Source: Candidatus Aquidulcis frankliniae
GTDB lineage: Bacteria > Chloroflexota > Limnocylindria > Limnocylindrales > Limnocylindraceae
Assembly: GCA_009925905.1 (NCBI GenBank)
Contig: RFPZ01000028.1
Coordinates: 1-15,495, forward strand
Direction: 5' to 3'
DNA: 15,495 nt
The position numbers and the translations under genes were made by a program. The notes beneath the pieces were generated by a model. The model did not search any database and had not been told where the DNA came from. It worked only from the letters and a program-made list of their open reading frames with translations. Of this stretch, positions 7,472 through 14,201 are shown piece by piece; the stretch's first letter is position 1; every line of letters begins with the position of its first letter.

Positions 7472-8659
7472 ATGGCGCGGGCGGTCTCGACGCCGCCTGA
7501 CGCCGCTCACCCTGCGCGTCGCCCCTCACGCTTCGTCACTCGTGGTCATGACGCCGCCGCAGTGCATCTCGCCGCACTCCTCGCCGACGCACCACCACAC
7601 GCCCTGCTCATTGTTGGGCCACGTGGTGCTGGTGCAGGAACACTTGCCCGAGATGCCGTCGCAACGCTCATGTGCGGTGCGCTGGTCGACGGTGGACCCT
7701 GTGGCGTCTGTCGCTCATGCCGTTTGATCGCCTCAGGGAGCCATACCGACCTCGTGGTCATCTCCCCAACTGGCGAGTCAAATACAATCAAAATCGAGCA
7801 GATCCGCACTCTCGCTGCTGGACTCACCCTCTACTCGGTGGAAGGGGGTCGTCGGGTTGCCCTCATCGAACACGCCGACCTTATGAACGAAGACGCACAG
7901 AACGCGCTCCTGAAGACGCTCGAAGAACCGCCATCTCGCACTCACGTGATCTTGGCCGCCGCGGAAGACTCACGACTCATGCCAACGATTCGCAGCCGCT
8001 GCGCTGTGATTCGCCTCGGCCTCCCCGACGCGCAGCAGGCGAGCGAGCTCCTCGGTGAGCGACTCGGTGTTGATGCACCCACTGCCCTGCGCCTTCTGCG
8101 CATGTCATCTGGTCGCCCTGGGCCGCTCATTGATGCTGAGGCAACCGGCGACGCCGCCCGCGCGCACGCGCAGATTCGCCGACAAATTCTTGACTTTGCC
8201 GCGACGCAACCGCATGCACGCCTTGGACAGCTTGGAGCGCTTGTCGCTGACGCGCGTGCCATTCTCGTTGCCGGTGCCGATGATAGCGACGCGACCGACA
8301 GTGCCGACAGCGATGACAGCGGTGATGACGCGCCTGATGTTGATGCCGAACCGAAGAAGAAGAGTCCTGCAAAGCGCAGCGCCAAACCAACACCTGCAGA
8401 GCGTCGCGCTGCAGCAACGGCACTCCTGCGCCTCTGGCGTGGTGTTGCGCGCGATCTCGCACTCGTGAGCACCGGCGCCGTTGACCAGATCGCCTTCCCA
8501 GAAGATCGCGCGGAGATTGAAGCCGTTGCACATCGGCTGCCACCTGCAACGTGGGGAGAGGCGCTGCGGGCAATTGATAAATCCTTGAGCGCTCTTCGCC
8601 GCAATGGCAACCCAGAGCTTCTCCTTGATGCTGCGGCGCTGAGTTGGCCAACACTATGA
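7472..8659 (+). CDS. holB: DNA polymerase III clamp-loader subunit delta prime
   Basis: This protein is a non-catalytic member of the clamp-loader pentamer that loads the sliding clamp at replication forks. In 395 residues it has the AAA+ core HALLIVGPRGAGAG (43-56), a four-cysteine zinc site (C68, C77, C80, C83), LLKTLEEPP (146-154) and the SRC arginine-finger motif (175-177). The P-loop is degenerate: alanine replaces the lysine (A55) and glycine the following Ser/Thr, as expected for delta prime rather than for the tau/gamma subunit DnaX. An unusual insert at about 268-311 consists of an Asp/Ser-rich acidic run followed by a Lys/Pro/Ala stretch, placed before the C-terminal collar domain. 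The stop overlaps the next start by ATGA. It is not next to tmk, a common neighbour of holB. Confidence 0.88.
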   Translation: MARAVSTPPDAAHPARRPSRFVTRGHDAAAVHLAALLADAPPHALLIVGPRGAGAGTLARDAVATLMCGALVDGGPCGVCRSCRLIASGSHTDLVVISPTGESNTIKIEQIRTLAAGLTLYSVEGGRRVALIEHADLMNEDAQNALLKTLEEPPSRTHVILAAAEDSRLMPTIRSRCAVIRLGLPDAQQASELLGERLGVDAPTALRLLRMSSGRPGPLIDAEATGDAARAHAQIRRQILDFAATQPHARLGQLGALVADARAILVAGADDSDATDSADSDDSGDDAPDVDAEPKKKSPAKRSAKPTPAERRAAATALLRLWRGVARDLALVSTGAVDQIAFPEDRAEIEAVAHRLPPATWGEALRAIDKSLSALRRNGNPELLLDAAALSWPTL

Positions 8660-9693
8660 GCGGCACTGCACTCACGCAGCAACGAGATCTGTTCACGCGA
8701 CTCGTTGCACTCGGCGAAGAGGTCACCGATGCACTTGATCACACCAACGTGGTCTCAACCCTCGGTGAAGAGGAGCTGAACCGAGCGATTACCGCAATCG
8801 GTGACCGTGCGCTCCCAGATGCTGCGACAAACGCGCTCGCATCACTTGCCGCAGGCGTCGAGCGCGTGATCGCTGCAAAAGATCCACATCGCGCCATTGA
8901 TTGGATCGGCATGCAGCCGCGCCTTGCACTAACACTCCTTGCAGCGACACTAAATCCTGCGAGCCTGCCGAAAGATGTCCTTTCGCAAAGCAGCGGCACG
9001 ACGGTTGCAGCGCGCATTCCGTCGGGGATTTCGTTTAGCGATGCGCCGCGCGACGGACGCGCGGTTGTGTATTCAGGGATCCAGGCGGATCCGATCCTGC
9101 GACCACTTGCCGTAGCGATTGCGAACGCCACACCCGCCGATCGCCTGATCGCGCGAGCCGTCATGAACGATCCTGAACCGACGACAGCAGAGGCTGCAGC
9201 GCTCTTTGCCGCCCTTCCATCACACCGCGCCAACACAGACCCGTTGGTGGTTGGCGCACTCGCAATCGGCGGTAAGGCACAAGCCTCCAACGCGCAGTAC
9301 CGAGGCGCAGTCGTTGAGGCAATCACCGCGGAGATGCTGCGCCGACGCCCAGCTCTGGCGAATGATGCCGACCGACTGGTCCGGCGCGAGCGCCGCTTCG
9401 CCATTGAGGGCGTCTCTGCCGACCCGCATCCGTTCGACGTTACCGTCGAAGCAGGCCCGATCCCAGAGCTTTGGGACTGCAAGTGGGGTGCACGCGGCAT
9501 TGACGCGAGCCTTCTCGCGGAACTTGAAGATGCCCGAATTCGCGCGGCGGGGAGCGGCGCGCGCATCGCCATCGGCGTGGTGGCGTTTGATACCGCCGCA
9601 ATCGTTGCTGCGCGCCTAAACATCGTGCGCGCCCCACGAGAGAAGACGCGCTTCATCACGCTCGAAACCCTCGGGCGGCTGGCGGCCGGATGA
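8656..9693 (+). CDS. Unknown protein with candidate PD-(D/E)XK nuclease fold
   Basis: I do not recognise this 345-residue protein as a named family. Residues 1-200 are mostly helical, Ala-rich and without a clear motif. Residues 214-320 resemble the PD-(D/E)XK nuclease core: a helix with a conserved-style Glu (RGAVVEAITAEML, E221), a strand with Asp after a turn (HPFDVTVEAG, D261), then strand ELWDCKW carrying D274 and K276, and a helix plus strand (RIAIGVVAFD). This E-D-(D/E)XK order and spacing fit a restriction-endonuclease-like fold, but it is pattern-based and unproven. ATG 8656 overlaps the holB stop; an in-frame TTG at 8644 is less likely. Its stop overlaps the next start by ATGA. Coupling to holB suggests a DNA-related role (inference). 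Confidence 0.75.
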   Translation: MSGTALTQQRDLFTRLVALGEEVTDALDHTNVVSTLGEEELNRAITAIGDRALPDAATNALASLAAGVERVIAAKDPHRAIDWIGMQPRLALTLLAATLNPASLPKDVLSQSSGTTVAARIPSGISFSDAPRDGRAVVYSGIQADPILRPLAVAIANATPADRLIARAVMNDPEPTTAEAAALFAALPSHRANTDPLVVGALAIGGKAQASNAQYRGAVVEAITAEMLRRRPALANDADRLVRRERRFAIEGVSADPHPFDVTVEAGPIPELWDCKWGARGIDASLLAELEDARIRAAGSGARIAIGVVAFDTAAIVAARLNIVRAPREKTRFITLETLGRLAAG

Positions 9694-10481
9694 GCCTGCA
9701 CGAGCGACTCACCGTTGGCCTGGCCCCCGATGAGGCGCGCCTTCCAGAGCACGCCCGCTACCGCGACGAGGGTCGCTCTGTCCGTTTCGACGAGTGCAAC
9801 CGCGCTGGCACGATGCGCGCCGCGGCGGTGCTCCGCCACGCGCAGGACCTTGCCTGGCAGCACAGCGAAACACTGGAGTATGGACGCGCCTGGTATGAGT
9901 CGCGCGGCGTCGGCTGGGTTGTTCGAAGCGTTGATCTACTCATCGACGAGCCACCCCGCTCTAATGAGGCGATGACGGGCACCACCGCGCTCGTTGGCTT
10001 TCGCCACGTGATGGCTCGACGCCGCACACGCCTATTCGGCAGCGCTGGTCGCGTAATCGCCGATGCGACCATTGACTGGGTCATGACTGACCAGAACGGG
10101 CGACCGGTCCGATTCCCCACAGAATTTGAACCATTCGTTCAGGAGGTTGGCGCAACCTTCACCCCTGAGAAGATCCCCGCAGAACCATCTGGCGACGCGC
10201 TGGGCGTTGCCATCACCGTGCCGCTGCGCGTCGCTGACTTTGATCCACTCGGTCATGTGAACAATGCCGCCTGGCTTGAGATCGCTGAAGAGGCGCTCAA
10301 CGCGGTTGCACCGGCGCTGCTCAGCGCACCACGCCGACGCATTCGATTGGAGTATCTCGGCCTCACCACTGGCACCGCTGTACCCTGCACGGTTCGTGCC
10401 ACCACAACGGAAGCCCGCGTCGACATTCATGATGAAGGGGGCACCGCGCTCGTTCGCGCACTCTTCGACGTCGTCGCTTAA
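9690..10481 (+). CDS. Acyl-ACP thioesterase-like double hotdog protein
   Basis: The 263 residues form two hotdog repeats as in the acyl-ACP thioesterase family (FatA/FatB and bacterial TE). The first (about 28-145) shows RFDECNRAGTMRAAAVLRHA and the hallmark GVGWVVRSVDLLIDEPPRSN. The second (about 173-263) has the catalytic segment VADFDPLGHVNNAAWLEIAE (181-200). Such enzymes release free fatty acids from acyl carrier protein. Of the plant catalytic D-x-N-x-H set, Asp185 and His189 are present but the Asn position is Leu187, so activity or specificity may be altered. The start ATG overlaps the previous stop by ATGA. No other fatty-acid gene is in view. A 4-hydroxybenzoyl-CoA-type or other hotdog thioesterase is an alternative. 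Confidence 0.83.
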   Translation: MSLHERLTVGLAPDEARLPEHARYRDEGRSVRFDECNRAGTMRAAAVLRHAQDLAWQHSETLEYGRAWYESRGVGWVVRSVDLLIDEPPRSNEAMTGTTALVGFRHVMARRRTRLFGSAGRVIADATIDWVMTDQNGRPVRFPTEFEPFVQEVGATFTPEKIPAEPSGDALGVAITVPLRVADFDPLGHVNNAAWLEIAEEALNAVAPALLSAPRRRIRLEYLGLTTGTAVPCTVRATTTEARVDIHDEGGTALVRALFDVVA

Positions 10482-10490
10482 TCTAATGTG

Positions 10491-11195
10491 ATGAACTCTC
10501 GTATTGTCGCCGCACTCATCGCGCTGCTCGTCAGCACAACGTTCGCTGCACCCGCGCCAGTTTACGCAGCCACGAGTACTGCCAAGATCTGCAAGACGAA
10601 CAACACCAAGCTCGGTCTACTGACCGCGCTTGATTGCCTTCCAGTGGTAGAAGAGCGGATTGGCGGATACAAGCGTTCGCTCTTCAAGCACTGGATTGAC
10701 GCCAACAAGAATGGCAAAGATACGCGCGCAGAAGTGTTGATTGCAGAATCACTCGTCCCTGTGCGCCTCTCCTCAACGGGGAAGACGGTAAGTACCGGAA
10801 AGTGGCTGAGCCTCTACGACGGTGAAACGTGGACGCTCGCATCAGATGTGGATGTGGATCATGTTGTGGCCTTGGCAGAGGCGTGGCGGTCAGGAGCATG
10901 GAAGTGGTCAAGCGCGCGACGACAGGCATATGCAAATGATCTCGGAGTTGCATGGACACTTCGTGCGGTGACGGATAACGTCAACCAGTCAAAGAGCGAC
11001 GACGATCCAACCTATTGGCTGCCACCACTTGAATCAGCGACGTGCATCTATCTCGCCGATTGGGTCGCGGTGAAGATTCGCTGGAAGCTCACTGTGGATG
11101 CAGAGGAGCGCCAGTCGATCCGCGACGGTTGGCTTGATGCGCGCTGCTTTGCGCTCAGCAAGCCTCCGGTAGTGACGGTAAAGATCGCACCGTAA
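10491..11195 (+). CDS. Secreted HNH / DUF1524-type nuclease
   Basis: The 234 residues begin with a Sec signal peptide (hydrophobic core at about 5-20, likely cut after VYA, residue 26), so the product is exported. The mature part matches the secreted HNH (DUF1524) nuclease pattern: DVDVDHVVALAEAWRSGA (119-136) with the DH pair at 123-124, YANDLG (147-152), TDNVNQSKSDDDPTYWLPP (161-179) and a final CIYLADWVAVKIRW segment. The His-Asn arrangement is that of a metal-dependent DNA or RNA endonuclease. Such proteins are common in actinobacteria and may scavenge nucleotides. ATG 10491 is chosen; a GTG at 10488 would add one residue. There is no Shine-Dalgarno, and the gap after the thioesterase stop is 9 nt. 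Confidence 0.85.
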   Translation: MNSRIVAALIALLVSTTFAAPAPVYAATSTAKICKTNNTKLGLLTALDCLPVVEERIGGYKRSLFKHWIDANKNGKDTRAEVLIAESLVPVRLSSTGKTVSTGKWLSLYDGETWTLASDVDVDHVVALAEAWRSGAWKWSSARRQAYANDLGVAWTLRAVTDNVNQSKSDDDPTYWLPPLESATCIYLADWVAVKIRWKLTVDAEERQSIRDGWLDARCFALSKPPVVTVKIAP

Positions 11196-11639
11196 CTAGA
11201 GGCCGAGATTCGGGCCGTCTCCACTCTTGCGCCCACGACGACGCTTCTTCTCGGGCTCCGCACTCTTACTCGGCAGCCCAATCTCAACTGGCTTGATTGG
11301 CTTGCGCACACCCCCGCGCTGTTGGGCTGCAGCGACTGCTGCGGCGGGCGCAAAGCCTGATGGCGTTGGCGGCATCTCAGTTCGCTGTCGCGGCGCGGGT
11401 CGGTCTGGGCGACGCACAGTGATTGATCCTTGTGGTGCGCGTCGCAGTGGGCGCACCCCTTCTCGTGGCTGTGCGCGATAGGCGATCAACCAGAGCAGGC
11501 CAAGTGCGGCAGGGACATAGAAGAGGCGCTCATCAGTACCGCTCAGCCCAACCACTACGGCGCCAGCATTCACAGCTGCGGCAACAAGGAAGAGCGGCCG
11601 GCGCAGCAGCGGAACGGTGACGAGATCTTGGTCAGCCAT
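11196..11639 (-). CDS. Small two-helix membrane protein with Pro/Arg-rich tail, unknown
   Basis: I do not recognise this 147-residue protein. Two hydrophobic segments (about 15-33 and 38-55) with a short loop anchor it in the membrane. The remaining 90 residues are hydrophilic, rich in Pro, Arg, Ala and Gln, and end in a basic patch EKKRRRGRK (130-138). A cytoplasmic tail that contacts nucleic acid or other proteins is possible. ATG 11637-11639 lies only 20 nt after the tRNA-Arg 3' end, with a GGAG 13 nt upstream of the start that can pair with CTCC. The stop touches the stop of the convergent nuclease gene without a spacer. Length and hydrophobicity support a real gene; there is no family evidence. 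Confidence 0.65.
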   Translation of the reverse strand: MADQDLVTVPLLRRPLFLVAAAVNAGAVVVGLSGTDERLFYVPAALGLLWLIAYRAQPREGVRPLRRAPQGSITVRRPDRPAPRQRTEMPPTPSGFAPAAAVAAAQQRGGVRKPIKPVEIGLPSKSAEPEKKRRRGRKSGDGPNLGL

Positions 11640-11659
11640 GGGAAGGAGTCTACTCCGTG

Positions 11660-11736
11660 TGGTGCGCCCGACAGGATTCGAACCTGCGACCTTCTCCTTC
11701 GGAGGGAGACGCTCTAATCCACTGAGCTACGAGCGC
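11660..11736 (-). tRNA. tRNA-Arg (anticodon CCG, reads CGG)
   Basis: The 77-nt gene folds into a full cloverleaf on the minus strand: acceptor GCGCTCG/CGGGCGC with one G-T pair, D stem GCTC/GAGC, anticodon stem TCTCC/GGAGA around loop CTCCGAA, a 5-nt variable region, and T arm GCAGG-TTCGAAT-CCTGT. The discriminator is A and CCA is encoded. The anticodon CCG reads the arginine codon CGG. I see no integrase or duplicated 3' end that would mark it as an attachment site. Confidence 0.97.
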
Positions 11737-11747
11737 GAGGGGTGGCG

Positions 11748-11774
11748 AGTTTATCAGGGGACTCGCCAGGTAAA
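11748..11774 (-). promoter_or_regulatory. Possible promoter of tRNA-Arg
   Basis: Minus-strand TTTACC (11769-11774) and TAAACT (11748-11753) are separated by 15 nt. A start about 7 nt after the -10 would leave a 5' leader of only about 5 nt before the tRNA. The boxes are weak and the spacer is short, so this is tentative. Confidence 0.3.
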
Positions 11775-11782
11775 TCCCGGGG

Positions 11783-11822
11783 GAAATAAATGAGGCGACC
11801 CCCTTTGACAGGAGTCGCCTCA
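11783..11822 (-). terminator. Rho-independent terminator
   Basis: On the minus strand a perfect 9-bp stem (TGAGGCGAC/GTCGCCTCA; arms 11814-11822 and 11791-11799) encloses a 14-nt loop region and is followed at once by TTTATTT. It lies downstream of the cytoplasmic cyclophilin gene and upstream of tRNA-Arg, so it should separate the two transcripts. Confidence 0.8.
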
Positions 11823-12011
11823 AGCCGATCCGCTTGTGGGACGAACAAGTCAGCCCCGCCCGCTACGCTCAAAGAGCATCTATCACGTCGCCTATAGCGA
11901 CTACCCTAACCCACCTACCCATGGTCTTTGAACAAGAACAGCTGGGGAGAGAATACTCCCTGGAGGGTCGGATTCCAACCCCCCTGGCACACCTTGTGCC
12001 GAGAGCGAGGG
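11823..12011 (-). other. Hairpin-rich intergenic RNA: long 3' UTR or small RNA
   Basis: No gene is seen between the cyclophilin stop and the terminator, but five hairpins follow each other: arms 11986-11991/11995-12000 (6 bp), 11965-11971/11975-11981 (7 bp), 11945-11949/11956-11960 (5 bp), 11887-11891/11897-11901 (5 bp) and 11833-11837/11845-11849 (5 bp). The 7-bp stem contains a pair that is G-U on the minus-strand RNA but an A-C mismatch on the plus strand, so minus-strand transcription is favoured. A weak TTCAAA-N18-TAGGGT promoter near 11900-11930 could start a separate RNA of about 115 nt ending at the terminator. I could not match it to 6S, tmRNA, SRP or RNase P RNA. Confidence 0.45.
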
Positions 12012-12464
12012 TCAGGCGATCGTCACCGTGGTCATCTTGACCGGCTCCAGCGGGCGGTCGCCTGGGCCCGTGGCCCCCTTGGCGATCGCGTCAACCGTGG
12101 CGAGCCCTGAGGTAACCATGCCGAAGATCGTGTACTTCGGTGGCAGGCTGGCCAGGTCATCAAGGCAGATGAAGAACTGGCTCCCGTTCGTGTTTGGCCC
12201 CGAGTTCGCCATCGCGACCGTGCCGCGGGCGTAGCCCATCGTGACTGGCTCGTCGTCGAACTTGTAGCCTGGCCCACCCATGCCGGTGCCATCAGGATCG
12301 CCGCCCTGGATCACGAAGCCAGGAACAACGCGGTGAAAGATCACCCCGTCGTAGAAGCCCTTCTTCGCGAGGGTCACAAAATTCTCAACGGTCTTCGGTG
12401 CCGCATCATCAAGAAGTTCAATCTCGATAACGCCGACGGTCGTCTCAATCTTGGCGGTTGCCAT
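12012..12464 (-). CDS. Cyclophilin-type peptidyl-prolyl isomerase, cytoplasmic
   Basis: Cyclophilins speed cis-trans isomerisation of proline peptide bonds during folding. The 150-residue protein is one complete domain with the active-site block GVIFHRVVPGFVIQGGD (40-56; Arg45, Gln53), the turn DGTGMGGPGY (58-67) and GSQFFICLDD (94-103; Phe98). It has no signal peptide, so it acts in the cytoplasm. Tyr111 stands where many family members have His or Trp. ATG 12462-12464 has a strong GAGGAGA Shine-Dalgarno. The 91-nt gap behind the lipoprotein cyclophilin contains a TAAACT box (12522-12527) and a perfect 6-bp hairpin (12497-12512), so it may have its own promoter. It ends before a structured 3' region. 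Confidence 0.95.
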   Translation of the reverse strand: MATAKIETTVGVIEIELLDDAAPKTVENFVTLAKKGFYDGVIFHRVVPGFVIQGGDPDGTGMGGPGYKFDDEPVTMGYARGTVAMANSGPNTNGSQFFICLDDLASLPPKYTIFGMVTSGLATVDAIAKGATGPGDRPLEPVKMTTVTIA

Positions 12465-12496
12465 TCCATCTCTCCTCTGTGGCGCAGGGCCACGTG

Positions 12497-12512
12497 GTCG
12501 GCTGGTGCCGAC
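12497..12512 (-). other. Perfect hairpin in the leader of the cytoplasmic cyclophilin gene
   Basis: GTCGGC and GCCGAC arms (12497-12502, 12507-12512) form a 6-bp GC-rich stem with a 4-nt loop, between the two cyclophilin genes. There is no T-run after it in either direction, so it is not an intrinsic terminator. It could stabilise the mRNA or mark a processing point. Confidence 0.4.
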
Positions 12513-12555
12513 GATGTGAAGAGTTTACCCGCGAACGATCAGTTACGCGGCGACG

Positions 12556-13188
12556 CTATGGCGCTGAGGGGGTAACCGTGGTGGAGATGATCTTCGGAGG
12601 ATCAATCGGGCGATCCTCGCCATTGCGCTCAAGTGCTGCGATCGCGTCGACGACTTCCATGCCCGAGATCACCTCGCCCAAGATTGCGTAGGTGCGAACG
12701 CTCTCAAGCGGCTCCGCAGCAGCGTCATCAAGAATCACAAAGAACTGACTACCTTGAGAGTCTGGCTGGCTTGATCGTGCCATCGCAATCACACCTCGGC
12801 GATAGGCGCCAAGAACCGGTTCATCCTTGATGAAGTAGCCGGGCCCACCCATGCCAGTTCCGGTTGGGTCGCCACCTTGAATGACAAACGGTGTGCCGTT
12901 CTCCATATACGCGATTCGATGGAAGATCACGTTGTTGTAAAAGCTACAGCTCGCGAGCGCCGTCAAGTTACTCACCGCAATTGGCGAGTTTTTTACGGCA
13001 AGACGCACAACAAAAGTGCCGAGCGTTGTTTCAAATGCGATGTCGTTTGATACGTCGCTGCTCAACGTCGCAGGCTGAGAGGTGGGGCAGCCGTTTGCGT
13101 TTGCTGAGGTATTCGGTGATGCGTCGGTGCCACATGCACTCAGCGTGAGTGTTGCAGCAACTGCGAGCACTACAGCGGTTGTGCGCAT
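12556..13188 (-). CDS. Lipoprotein cyclophilin-type peptidyl-prolyl isomerase
   Basis: The 210 residues start with a lipoprotein signal (hydrophobic core at 4-16, lipobox LSAC with Cys19), then a Ser/Asn/Thr-rich linker to about residue 48, then a cyclophilin domain. The active site has VIFHRI (Arg91), FVIQGGDPTGTGMGGPGY (101-118; Gln104) and GSQFFVILDD (146-155; Phe150). The protein should be anchored outside the cytoplasmic membrane and help fold exported proteins. It shares the GTGMGGPGY turn and a DRP...K C-terminal pattern with the cytoplasmic cyclophilin downstream, so the two look like paralogues. ATG 13186-13188 lies 4 nt after the EamA stop with no Shine-Dalgarno, suggesting coupled translation. 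Confidence 0.93.
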   Translation of the reverse strand: MRTTAVVLAVAATLTLSACGTDASPNTSANANGCPTSQPATLSSDVSNDIAFETTLGTFVVRLAVKNSPIAVSNLTALASCSFYNNVIFHRIAYMENGTPFVIQGGDPTGTGMGGPGYFIKDEPVLGAYRRGVIAMARSSQPDSQGSQFFVILDDAAAEPLESVRTYAILGEVISGMEVVDAIAALERNGEDRPIDPPKIISTTVTPSAP

Positions 13189-13192
13189 ATTG

Positions 13193-14164
13193 CTAGGAGT
13201 TGTTGCGGCGAGCGGTGCGCAGAATCGTGACGGCCATCGCGGCCATCAAGAGTACCTGACCGATGACGATCTCAATCGTTGGGATCTGATTCAGGAGCAC
13301 CGCGGCAAGGATCGTTGCCGTTGGCGGCATGGCGAGTGCGCCGAGCGATCCGGTGGTGGCGCTGGTCGCGCGCACCCCAGAGACGAAGAGCGCGTAGGCG
13401 AGACACGTTGCAATAAGGGCGAGGTAGGCGAACTGCAAGCCCGGAATCAAGAGATCTTTGTCGGCGAGATCCGGAAGCTTCGCGCCAACGAGCGAGGCTA
13501 CGATGGAGAGCACCGCGAACCCACCAGTGGCAGCGAGCGCCACAAGTTCGAGTGGGTGAATCCCAGAAGCGAGTCGACGTACGAGCACGATGTACGAGGC
13601 ATAGCCAACCATGCAGGCAAGTGACCAGAGGATGCCCGCTTGGAACGTTGCCTCTTTGCCGGGAACTGCGCCGTTCACGGTAATCACGATCGTGCCGAGT
13701 GCCGCGAAGGCGATAGCGCCGATGATCATGCGATCAGGTCGCTCGCGCAGCCAGATCACACTCAGAGTGGCAACCAGGACCGGCGCGAGGCAGAGCTCAA
13801 TCGCTGTGGCAATACCAACACCAGCATTCGTGACCGCTTCAACGTAGGCGTATTGGAAGAAGGCTTGAACGAGGCCAAGACCGAGACCGAGTGCAAGCAC
13901 GCGACTCGGCAGGCGAAAGGCGCCTCGGCCGAGCAGAACGCGCGCAGTGATAGCGGCGGCTGGGGCTGTGATGCCGAGGCGCACGACGACTAGAACGAGG
14001 GAGCTGAGCGTGCTCGGGCCACCATCAGCGCCGGGGAAGGCGGCCTTCAGTTGACCGGTGACAACGCCGATCGTGCCCCAGAGAATGCCGGTGAGGATGA
14101 CGGCAGCAAGCCCCGCGATGGGGCTCAGTGCGAGTGGTTCGTTGATACGCCGTGCCGTTACCAT
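13193..14164 (-). CDS. EamA/DMT-family transporter
   Basis: This 323-residue integral membrane protein is a drug/metabolite transporter with two EamA repeats of about five helices each (about 15-163 and 174-316). Family-like signs are the first helix ILTGILWGTIGVVTG, the end of repeat one LSVIWLRERPDRMIIGAIAF, and the end of repeat two TTGSLGALAMPPTATILAAV...IVIGQVLLMAAM. Members export amino acids or other metabolites; the substrate cannot be told here. ATG 14162-14164 is chosen because residues upstream in the longer frame are Arg/Ser-rich and overlap the HisA-like gene. There is no clear Shine-Dalgarno. It lies 37 nt after the HisA-like stop and 4 nt before the lipoprotein gene. Confidence 0.9.
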   Translation of the reverse strand: MVTARRINEPLALSPIAGLAAVILTGILWGTIGVVTGQLKAAFPGADGGPSTLSSLVLVVVRLGITAPAAAITARVLLGRGAFRLPSRVLALGLGLGLVQAFFQYAYVEAVTNAGVGIATAIELCLAPVLVATLSVIWLRERPDRMIIGAIAFAALGTIVITVNGAVPGKEATFQAGILWSLACMVGYASYIVLVRRLASGIHPLELVALAATGGFAVLSIVASLVGAKLPDLADKDLLIPGLQFAYLALIATCLAYALFVSGVRATSATTGSLGALAMPPTATILAAVLLNQIPTIEIVIGQVLLMAAMAVTILRTARRNNS

Positions 14165-14201
14165 GCGGGGGAGTCTACGCGAGCCGCGCTGGCTGTGCGC
14201 G

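Noticed and set aside
11660..11736. tRNA-Arg as an integration site for a mobile element
   Set aside because: There is no integrase, no repeated 3' end and no change of gene character on either side.
11805..11833. Plus-strand TTGACA suggesting a promoter
   Set aside because: No -10 at 16-18 nt, no gene downstream on that strand, and it lies in the terminator loop.
11783..11870. tmRNA-like GGGGCTGACTTGTTCG on the minus strand
   Set aside because: No tag reading frame, no pseudoknots and no tRNA-like 3' end follow before the terminator.
11869..11922. 17-residue minus-strand open frame in the hairpin region
   Set aside because: It has no Shine-Dalgarno, is very short and covers a hairpin; it is more likely chance.
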